Shown piece after piece: positions 1 to 7,760 of a DNA stretch of 13,383 bases. Within the stretch, counting starts at the first letter, position 1, and each line of letters opens with the position of its first letter. The position numbers and the translations under genes were made by a program. The DNA comes from Hydnum rufescens UP504 (taxonomy: Eukaryota > Basidiomycota > Agaricomycetes > Cantharellales > Hydnaceae), in the NCBI GenBank assembly GCA_014904985.1, contig MU129444.1, positions 1 to 13,383 of the forward strand, read 5' to 3'. The notes below the pieces were generated by a model that worked only from the letters and a program-made list of their open reading frames with translations, did not search any database and was not told the DNA's origin.

Positions 1-245
1 GGGTGAGGGAGGAACAATGGGTGAGGGAGGAACAACGGGTGAGGGGGAAACAATGGGTGAGGGAGGAACAACGGGTGAGGGAGGAACGACGGGTGAGGGA
101 GGAATGACGGGTGAGGGAGGAATGACGGGAGCAAGAGGGGCGACAGGAGCAAGAAGGACAACGGGAGCAGGAGTGGGAGTGGGAGGGACAGCGGGAGTGG
201 GAGGGACAGCAGGAGCACAAGGGACAGCAGGAGCAGGAAGGGTGA
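1..245. repeat. 18-bp minisatellite, coding in phase on the minus strand
   Basis: Tandem 18-bp units of the form GGTGAGGGAGGAACAACG occupy the first 130 or so bases and grade into degenerate GGGAGTGGGAGGGACAGC-type units up to about 245. On the minus strand the units translate as the hexapeptide VVPPSP (variants VIPPSP, IVPPSP), then looser Pro/Ala/Val runs. They stay open in the frame that the last Ulp1-gene exon needs. The plus-strand reading as Gly-Glu-Gly-Gly-Thr-Thr repeats is the antisense shadow. Unit number can be expected to vary between strains. Confidence 0.85.
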
Positions 246-2856
246 CAATAGGAAGCAGAGGCGGACTATCAACTGAGATGGAGCTGAACTTCATCTCCAT
301 TGCAGATTGCTCTCCAGCATCCACAGTGTTCGGACGGCTCCCATGATGAGAGGACTCAGCATCCAACCATGAATCCTCTCGTTGAACAGATGAGGGGGCA
401 ACAGAGGTCATGTCAGCAGGAATGTAATCGGACTCATCGGGGAGGATGAGAGCTGGAGGCCTGCAAGATGGAAAAATTGATTCCAATATGGAGTCATGTT
501 GATGGGGATAGTCAATGACCCTTGAATTGTGTCAACTGTAAACTGAACCCTCACCGCAACAACCTCAGTTGGCGGAGAACCTTCCAAGGCCGAATCCCAG
601 CACAGTTACGAAGGTTGGCCATAACAAAACCCCACAGTCTATGACTCCCGTCTGCTGTGGAGACTAAGTAACCACGGTCAGAAAAGCACTAGTGACAAAA
701 GATCTCACTCACAGTCTCCTCGGACCCAACAAAAGTCCATGCCTCAAGGTCAAAAGAACATGACTTGTGGGCAGCGAGGTCTGCCAAGTATTTGGCCACA
801 ATCATCTTAATAAATTCGAAGTTGGGAAGCTGAAATATTGAGTCCAGGTACGTGACAATGCATCTCTTGAAATCAATAGAGACAACTGCCCAGTGGTTCT
901 GGGATCCGAGATGGATTGGCATGACAATTCGCTCCATGTACATAAAGACGGGATGACAAAGATTTTTGTGCTATGATGCCACTTTGGTGAAACCATCATG
1001 CAAGTGTGAGAAGAAAAAAGTGTTGAAGACATGGACAGTAGGGCGAGCAAACATCTTCAGCACATCAATATACGAGTTGATGGCATCATCATTGACCCAA
1101 CCGACTTGAAGCGTACTGAGACCTTCAGGAGAAGGGAGGTGGTGAGGCCGTGGCTTCTGCCCATACTTCCTGTTGGCGACATTCTGAATCTGAGCCAGGA
1201 AAAGGGTTGTTAAATTCAGCTGCACAGAAAAGTTTGAAAGCCACTTACGCTCATTAGGACTATCTGGGGCAGATCTGAATAAAGATGGCAGGCCGCGAGG
1301 TCCCCAAGAGCCAAAGTCATGAGCAATGGATCCAGCGGAGGATTGACCTGTGCTGATTCTAGTGCACCAGGCACATTTGGATTCAGAAGCGGGAAAGTAG
1401 AGGGAGGAAAACTTCGAGTGCAGAAGAAGGGGCCCGGACCCAAGAACTTTGCCACCACTTTGTAGGACTTCATCATAAGTGGTATGAAAGGGCATTGGGG
1501 GGTTGCAACCATCAAGGTTTCGAGAAGCGCCTGCTCTTCATAGCATAGCTTCTGTCCCCATCCCCTGGATTGGGAGTAGTCCCCTGGGTAGCCATGACTA
1601 GGGGCCAAGAACCAAGGGAAAGGATGTTCAACAGGGGGGACATACTCCACTGATATGGGGAGGAAATTATCCCCAGGTGCGGGTGTGACATTCATCGGGT
1701 TCTCCCAAGGTATCTTCGCGCAACCCACCCTGTCCCAAACTGTCTCTGACCATGGTACAAAAACTGAGACAACAAACACAGGAACTCCATCTCGCTCTAA
1801 TCCCCTGACGACCCCAAAGACATGAGAGTCCTCCATGTCATCCTCATGGAAGACAGCACCAATAAGTTTGTTATCTACCCTGAAATGGGGACAAGGCATC
1901 CTGACTTCTCATGAGAGGCAGGCAACACACTTGCGCATCAACCATTGCGCATATCCTCGACACAAGTAACCATACTGAAGGAATATCTCCACATCCACCA
2001 TAATTTGCACTTTGGTGACATACGAGTATTTAAAATGATATTGGACATCGCCGCCATGATGCTCGCACGATGGGAGAGGAACAGGGACATGGAGGCCGTT
2101 TCTCTGCATCTGGGAGTGCCACCCCTGGGCAAGGGTGCTTGCAGAACGGACAAAATCGGCCAGAGGATTCAAATACGACTCCTTCAGGTAAAAGCAAGCA
2201 CCCTGAGGAACCAGGTCATCGGGTCCAGGCATATTTGGATCAGCTGGGTCGCAATAAAGGTAAGGGAGGTAGGGGAGATGTTTATTCCACTTCTGAGGGA
2301 ATCGAGTGAAATCAGAGGGGTGACTAAGCTGAGAGTGACTGCAGAGGGCATATCGTTGGTTAAGGGTATCGGGGGACCATGGCCCATTGAGCGCCATACT
2401 GCCTTCATATGAGGAAAAAGAAGGCTTGGGGTTTGACCAACCATCTGGGAGCTGATCGATGTACTGGAAGGACCGACGACTGTTGCTGTACGTCAAGCAC
2501 CAGGGTTGTTGAAAAAAACGTGGCCATTCCGAATTGGAGACTAAGTACATATTAGCAATAGTGCAACAAGCACAGTAGGACAGAAACATACTAATCTCGC
2601 CTGATATCTCGACTGAGGCAAGGGTGAGCAAGAAAAGGTCTGGATATTCTTTGATTGGACAGTGGGTGGTCTTCGACAGCTGTCCTGAGCCCACCCACAT
2701 CAAGGGTTCTGTGATATCTGCAGTTAAGGTACGTAAGACAAGTCATGCGACGTAAGCTGACCCACGTACGCTCAGCAGAAGATTCTAACAACTCCCAGGT
2801 AACAAGGAGAGTAGATAAGGAAACCACATTCCATGTTGGAAGCGCCAAACTAACAA

Positions 2857-3026
2857 GTTCTTGATCCTCGTGAGGATGACGCGACACTCCAGAGGGTATC
2901 ACAGCATCCCCAGCAGGGGGATCTTGAACCATTGAATCATCGCTACAGCCGAGTTGCTGACCCTCGTGGGGATGATGCAACGCTCCAGAGGGCATCGCAG
3001 CATCCTCAGCAGGGGGGTCATGTATA
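2857..3026 (-). repeat. 96-bp internal duplication in exon 1 of the Ulp1-like gene
   Basis: Bases about 2857-2930 and 2953-3026 are two diverged copies 96 bp (32 codons) apart. On the minus strand they encode DPPAEDAAMPSGALHHPHEG and DPPAGDAVIPSGVSRHPHED. Because the offset is a multiple of three, the frame is kept. This N-terminal part is low-complexity and acidic/proline-rich, probably a flexible leader before the protease. Confidence 0.8.
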
Positions 3027-3049
3027 TGGCTTGTGGAAAAAGACGACAT

Positions 3050-3391
3050 AGAGGTCGGAAATCCCCGAGCACCAGATCCTGTGAATTTCACCTAGCCCAT
3101 TTTGGGCCCAAATCCCGTTTAGATTATGTTTAATTGGTAGAAAGGGGCCTCAAAATAGTGGTAAAAAACAATTAGTAGGATCCCAACCATACCTCCATCA
3201 GCGAGCAGAGATATGGAACTATATGGAACTACTAAGAGATTGCGACGGCAGTGTAACCTCGTTCCTCACTTAAACAACAATTTTGGTTCAAAATCATGCA
3301 GGAATTCTGGGCTGGTTTAGGGATAGATAAAAATCATTGATGACTAAAGCAAGCACCAACACTCCCTTTCCCTTTCCTCAAATTTGCCATA
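3050..3391. promoter_or_regulatory. divergent intergenic region between the Ulp1-like and HNH genes
   Basis: This 342-bp stretch separates two divergent start codons and probably holds both promoters. It contains a perfect 12-bp palindrome TTTGGGCCCAAA (3101-3112) close to the Ulp1-like start. It also holds a tandem ATATGGAACT pair (3211-3230), an AT-rich GATAAAAAT near 3325-3335 and a pyrimidine tract (CCCTTTCCCTTTCC, about 3363-3376). The tract lies just before the HNH ATG, the usual position of CT-rich core promoters in fungi. Promoter function is inferred from position only. Confidence 0.45.
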
Positions 3392-4663
3392 ATGGCTACC
3401 CCGATTTCCAATCTCGATCTGGCCTACAACCAGATCCTTAGTGCCGGTGGTCTCTTCATCGTCCAGGACAGTATGGCCAGTGGGCATGCGAAACCCACAT
3501 CAGTGTTTGTGACAGCATTTCTTCGAGCAATGTTGGAGTGTGCCCCACCAGAAGGCCGCCAGTATGTCATCAATGTAATCAATATGACAAAAGGGGTCCC
3601 CGAGGCACTTCAGTCACTTGCTTCCTTCTGGTTTCATTGGTTCATTATACCTAGTGTGTAGCCTTGATAACCCATCAGCACATCAGTCAAATCTTTGACA
3701 ACGGGAATAGTGAAGGCATGGGGCACAAGGACTCCGAGTCATTACAGTGCAGATACTCAAAACTTTGCGGCCCCTGTTGAGGTTGAGCCAGCATCCAGGA
3801 CCAAAAAATTTGATGATGCTGTGAAATTGCTTGCTCATTCAATTTGTTTGAATATGGGTAGCTGATACAGTGATACTAGGTCAAGGAATGGGAAGGCTAT
3901 CGTACATCCATTTACCGGGAAGCGTTGGAAGAATGTGAAACAGACAAACCTATCACTCCAGTACAGATCGGTCATATCATCCCCCTCTCCATGAATTCAC
4001 CAAAGAAAGTTAGTCCATGATCTGTGCCCTCTTGCGACTTCCATGTTAACTGGACCCTAGGCCACCGATCTTGGCCAGATGTGGGACGTTATTCAAAGCT
4101 ATGGAGGACTTCAACCTGGCGAGCTCACAGGTGATCGGATCAATGAACCTTTTAATTGCCTGGTATTCGGATACCTTGAGCACTTCACATTTGATACTTT
4201 CTGATGGTCTCTCATTCCAGATGTAAGCTTTGTCATGGTAGAGCTTATCCAACTCTAACAATTTCATCTCAGCCCAAAAATAATCCACCCCTTCCACACC
4301 ACTATGTAGTCAAAACGTTCTCTGGGCGTTGCCCAATTTCAGGAACACCCAAGGAGGGAACTGCCATTAAATTTGTTGATCATTGTAACGAAAATGACAC
4401 TGAAGACCTGCCCAATCCTCGATTCTTGAGGCTTCACGTGGCAGTCGCCAGAGTAATCCATATGAGCGGCGCCGCAGAGTACATCAAAAACTACCTACGA
4501 GATCTTTGAGACACACACGTCTTTGCTTCCGATGGGACAACCTTGACTATGCAATTATTTACGGTTCACTCCCTGGCGAAGGTATGATATTTTTGGCCTC
4601 GGCTGCGATAAATAACTGTTCTGAAACATTTCTCATGCACACATGTAGCTCATTATGGTGTAA
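3392..4663 (+). pseudogene. fungal HNH_2-type nuclease domain protein, six exons, nonsense-mutated
   Basis: Proposed exons are 3392-3630, 3679-3820, 3880-4008, 4061-4222, 4273-4581 and 4649-4663, about 331 codons. Introns of 52 nt (GTTAGT donor), 50 nt (GTAAGC) and 67 nt (GTATGA) are convincing. The first two (48 and 59 nt, donors GTTTCA and GTGAAA) are weak. The N-terminus (AKPTSVFVTAFLRAMLE) and the end resemble, from memory, HNH proteins common in Agaricomycetes. The ββα-metal motif is spread over exons 3 and 4: GHIIPL (His 3973-3975), INEPFNCLVF (Asn 4154-4156) and LEHFTFDTF (His 4181-4183). Such domains cut nucleic acid; the cellular role of these fungal proteins is not known to me. In-frame TGA codons at 4202-4204 and 4507-4509 would truncate it. 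The start has a good context (ATAATGG). Confidence 0.75.
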
Positions 4664-5131
4664 CACCATGATTTTTCCTTCATGCTTTGTTAGTTGTGAT
4701 GATGTTGTACACGCCATAAGCGCATGAAAGAAATTTTATGTTACAATCCCTCTTCTGTTACTATGCGTTACGCCAAAAAAATGGATGTAAACATGCCCTT
4801 GGAAAGCTCTGAGAAGCTCTATTTTCCCTTCAGCTATCTGTGGAAAACTTTTTCCCTTGCACTTACTTGCCAAAAGAAGGATGGTATCAGACACCAGATA
4901 TTAACGTACCACACAGGTTGAGTCTTTACCTATCCTCAGTGATTAGGCCCTTTATTTTCCTTTGTCTCCTATGTGCATGACTCCATTTTATCAAGCTACC
5001 TCTGGAACAGATTTTGAGGCCCCTACACTGGACTCGAGGAGGTATGAAAGCCCCCTCTGGCTGTTACGTTATTTCTCATATTGTTACACTGTAGTTTTGA
5101 GGCATTACATTACGTGTACAGTACTATCATA
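4664..5131. other. non-coding stretch after the HNH pseudogene
   Basis: AT-richer sequence with only short overlapping open frames (for example around 4724-4921 and 4962-5228). None has protein-like composition or usable splice sites joining it to a neighbour. It probably includes the 3' untranslated region of the HNH gene. I see no repeat or RNA gene in it. Confidence 0.5.
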
Positions 5132-5134
5132 TAA

Positions 5135-5333
5135 GGGCCTGTTCGATACCCCAGAAATATGGCCTCAAAATGCGTTTCTCAATATAAAAATATTTAGGTC
5201 GTTTTGCCATCAGGGTGTTTCACGATAGCGCTCAAAACGAACATCAAAACACTGTTTTGGAGACCAACTATATCTATTTTGAGTAGTTTTTGGTACTGTT
5301 TAAGAAACATTTCTGGGGTATCCAAACGGGCCC
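5135..5333. mobile_element. 199-bp MITE with terminal inverted repeats and TAA target duplications
   Basis: The left end starts GGGCCTGTTCGATACCCC and continues AGAAAT. The right end, read on the other strand, starts GGGCCCGTTTGGATACCCC and continues AGAAAT. About 22 of 25 positions match across one single-base gap. TAA flanks both sides (5132-5134 and 5334-5336) as a 3-bp target-site duplication. The element has no coding capacity and an AT-rich middle. Three-base TWA duplications with GGGCCTGTT-like ends are typical of Tourist-type elements moved by PIF/Harbinger transposases; that superfamily assignment is inference. The near-perfect ends suggest a fairly recent insertion. Confidence 0.85.
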
Positions 5334-5336
5334 TAA

Positions 5337-5545
5337 GTGTGTTTGGACGAAATCCCAGGGTCCCATTGAGTCGGCCGAGTCGATAAAAAAAAAGAAAGCA
5401 GGCACCCACTCAAGTTAATGAGTTCTATTACCTGTACACTTTCCTCGAAAGTCGGTCCGGAGCGCAGCAGAAGCTTCCATTCCAACCAAAGGAATCCGGG
5501 TTTTGCCATCCTTCTGTGACCACTGCACTGACCACTCCAAGCCAG
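5337..5545. other. spacer between the MITE and the first repeat copy
   Basis: About 200 bp with an A-run at 5385-5393 and no convincing open frame on either strand. It probably belongs to the upstream region of gene A. Nothing else recognisable. Confidence 0.4.
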
Positions 5546-5640
5546 ACGTCGGGCTACACTTCATGTCGTGGCTTTCTGTCGGCAGGAATACCTCTTCAAC
5601 GCCATCCCCTTGATCTCTTTCCCTCCCGTCTCATCGTTAT
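5546..5640 (+). repeat. isolated diverged copy of the 151-bp repeat, upstream of gene A
   Basis: AGACGTCGGGCTACACTTCA followed by TGTCGTGGCTTTC matches the core of the tandem array at 6793-7420 over about 45 bp and then diverges. The core lies about 125 bp before the proposed ATG of gene A. The hairpin is imperfect here because GTGTAG has become ATGTCG. Confidence 0.7.
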
Positions 5641-5678
5641 TGCCATTCAACAGACAACTCAATTTAACCTGGATCAAA

Positions 5679-6724
5679 ATGACCCAAAATGAGACAACGA
5701 AAGCATTCGAGCTATTTGTCCTATCCCGGGTGCCCGCCCGCCACCATAACCGTATCCAGTTAAACTGCCTTCTGAAAGACAAAAGAACTTTCAAGCAAAG
5801 GATTGAGGGTTTTTTCAGGTTCCTTGCTTGTCTCTCAGTTTATGCAGGCAAGGTGTGGGCTCTGTTGCTGATTGATGACACTGATGCAGTAGATCGCCTT
5901 AATATGCTTGCAGACATCAAGTGCTGATCAGTCTTCTATTATAGTCACTTCCCATCATCTTCTCCCTTGCATCTGGTACCCTCAAAACCAAGATCAGAAA
6001 GTACGAAACCTCTTGTGGAGATATCTGGTTATTTAAGAGCTGTTTTAGTCAGGATGATTTAAAGGACTATAGTAGGTTGGATACCCAGTCCCAAGTTTTT
6101 TCTAATGTGTCTGCTGGCCAAATAGATTTTTGATCTGTCACATACTCAAAAGGCATCTGCACCGAGTTGTGCAAACACAATGGGGCAGCCAGGTCAATCC
6201 AGGCTCGGGGATTGGAAATGGTTGAAATTCAACACATCGCCCCACATGTGCCTGGCGATGAAGTACCAACATTCCTACACGAGTTGATACTTGTCCCGCC
6301 ACCGATTGCCAATATCCCCTTGGCTTTGAATAAACACCACCGCTCTCCAACCCCTCTGGACGGTCCCTCAAAACAGCTGAAATTCGACTGCATTCTGATA
6401 GAGGGAATGGACGTCGATGAGCAACACGTTGATCAACAGCATGTTGATGGCTTGCCAGACAATAAATCTGCTATGGATGTCGATGATCCGCAAGATAATT
6501 CCCTTCAAATCTCTGCCTCTGATGTCACCAAAGTCATCGATGTCGCCGAGGATCTCGAGGAAATCGATATTGCACCAACGCCCACAGGTCCTGTATGTGA
6601 TCACAGCGATATCCCAGATTGGGATATGGACAATCGTTCACTCAGTATAGATACGCATCGTGACGTCGTTCATCTAGATTTGCGGGGCAGGCCATACACT
6701 ATAAGATTGTTGATCCTGGGTTAG
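5679..6724 (+). CDS. unknown protein with acidic C-terminal half (gene A), two or three exons
   Basis: The start (AAAATGAC, A at -3) opens a 70-codon exon to 5888. A 56-nt intron (5889-5944, GTAGAT donor, CTGAT branch, TATAG acceptor) joins in phase to 5945-6724, giving about 329 aa. No domain is recognised. The first part is basic and hydrophobic (LLKDKRTFKQRIEGFFRFL). The second half is acidic with repeats of the MDVDEQHVDQQHVD type. A TGA at 6131-6133 interrupts the frame. It is either a nonsense mutation or lies in a further 60-nt intron (6107-6166, GTGTCT donor, weak CCGAG acceptor) that would keep the frame. The frame ends at TAG 6722-6724, just before the tandem array, and may lack a further exon. 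Existence as a gene is fairly likely; function unknown. Confidence 0.5.
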
Positions 6725-6792
6725 CTACATATGTTTATATTTGTATCTGTAGCCATTCATCGGTAGAATCAGAAGTTCCTCAATTTTCCCGT

Positions 6793-7420
6793 CTCAACAA
6801 ACTCCGGGCTAGATGTTGGGCTACACTTCGTGTAGTGGCTTTCCATCAGCAGGAGTTGCTGTTGACCTCGTCCTATCGCCTGATAGATCCCACTGGTTCT
6901 CCATCATCTTTCCCCCATCATTTTTGCGATCTCTCCAATGTGTCTTAATCAACTTCGGGCTTAGACGTCAGGCTACACTTCGTGTAGTGGCTTTCCATCA
7001 GCAGGAGTTGTTATTGACCTCGTCCTATCGCCTGATGGATCCCACTGGTTCCCTATTGTCTTTCCCCTGTCATTTTTGCAATCTCTCCAATGTGTCCTAA
7101 TCAACTTTGGGCTAGACGTCAGGCTACACTTCATGTAGTGGCTTTCCGTCGGCAGGAGTTGCTGTTGACCTCGTCCTATCGCCTGATAGATCCCACTGGT
7201 TCCCCATCATCTTTCCCCTGTCATTTTTGTGATCTCTCCAATGTGTCTTAATCAACTTTGGGCTAGACATCGGGCTACACTTCATGTAGTGGCTTTCCGT
7301 TGGCAAGAGTTGTTACCGATCTTGTCCTATCGCCTGATGGATCTTACAGATTCCCCATTGTCTTTCCCCTGTCGTTTTTGCAATCTCTCCAATGTGTCTC
7401 AATAGACGTAGTGGCTTTAC
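6793..7420 (+). repeat. tandem array of about four 151-bp units with a hairpin core
   Basis: The landmark CTACACTT recurs at 6821, 6973, 7124 and 7275, a period of 152, 151 and 151 bp. Units are highly similar and share blocks such as GACCTCGTCCTATCGCCTGA and CCAATGTGTC. Each core can form a hairpin, CTACAC-TTC-GTGTAG, perfect in the first two copies and GTGTAG/ATGTAG variants later. After 7275 a shortened unit joins GTGTCTCAATA directly to GACGTAGTGGCTTT near 7407, an internal deletion of about 30 bp. The array lies between genes A and B with no coding support; open frames in it are periodic artefacts. Confidence 0.9.
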
Positions 7421-7616
7421 TGGGTGGTGTATCCCATTGGCCCATCCTATCAGCACATTTCGTCGACACTCGCAGCTTGTGCTCATCTGTGGAGTCACAT
7501 TCTATCTAGTCTGTGTGCCCCAGGTCGAGTGTATTGTAACATTGTCCATTATTATCTGCACAACTCAGTTTTCCCTGTGTCTGCTCTATGCAGCCCTCAG
7601 TGAAATTAATCTTACA
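7421..7616. other. spacer after the tandem array
   Basis: Unique sequence between the degenerate end of the array and the next diverged repeat copy. An open frame crosses it (7392-7802 plus), but its start is inside a repeat and its composition is not protein-like. I see no gene or regulatory element here. Confidence 0.4.
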
Positions 7617-7760
7617 GTCTCAATCGACTTCGAGTTAGACGTTGGGCTACACTTTGTGTTGTGGCTTTCCGTCAGCCAGAGTCACAGTCTTTCTATGGTT
7701 TTTCACCCCTTGTTGCGGTCTCTAATGCGTCTCAACCAACTTCGAGGTAGATGTCGACAA
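7617..7760 (+). repeat. diverged copy of the 151-bp repeat, directly upstream of gene B
   Basis: TCTCAATCGACTTCGAGTTA followed by GACGTTGGGCTACACTTTGTG (landmark at 7647) aligns along the whole array unit, including the late TCTCAACCAACTTCGAGGTA block that begins the next unit. It is more diverged than array members. It ends within a few bases of the ATG proposed for gene B, about 114 bp after the CTACACTT landmark. Confidence 0.75.

Larger units (their letters stand above)
1..3049 (-). pseudogene. Ulp1-like (C48) SUMO-type cysteine protease gene, seven exons, disrupted, 3' end off the window
   Basis: Reading the minus strand, exons at 3049-2770, 2717-2592, 2540-1931, 1879-1249, 1189-713, 663-555 and 460-1 join in matching phases through introns of 52, 51, 51, 59, 49 and 94 nt. 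The first 550 or so residues match no family I know. Residues about 590-750 are a Ulp1/C48 peptidase fold: VHVFNTFFFSHL, IVMPIHLG, NHWAVV with the catalytic His (codon 893-895), YLDS with Asp (842-844), and QQTGVIDCG with oxyanion Gln and catalytic Cys (634-636). His-Asp spacing is 17, and Gln is six before Cys, as in yeast Ulp1. The family cleaves SUMO-type conjugates; the substrate here is unknown. An in-frame TAG (971-973) and a one-base frameshift near 623-627 break the gene. The tail is proline-rich and runs off the edge. The domain call is firm; the 94-nt last intron is the weakest part of the model. Confidence 0.8.

Noticed and set aside
17..346. Plus-strand open frame of Gly-Glu-Gly-Gly-Thr-Thr repeats.
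   Set aside because: It is the antisense of the proline-rich minisatellite coding on the minus strand, where the frame also fits an upstream spliced gene.
465..600. A minus-strand third frame reading TEVVAVRVQFTVDTIQGSL and on, protein-like.
   Set aside because: It opens after a stop and does not join either the protease exon or the proline-rich exon in phase. I treat most of it as the last intron, but it is a reason for caution about that intron.
5194..5409. Minus-strand open frame across the MITE.
   Set aside because: It spans the inverted end of a non-coding element and is not protein-like.
6793..7420. CRISPR-like array.
   Set aside because: The whole 151-bp unit repeats, with no unique spacers, in a fungal context.
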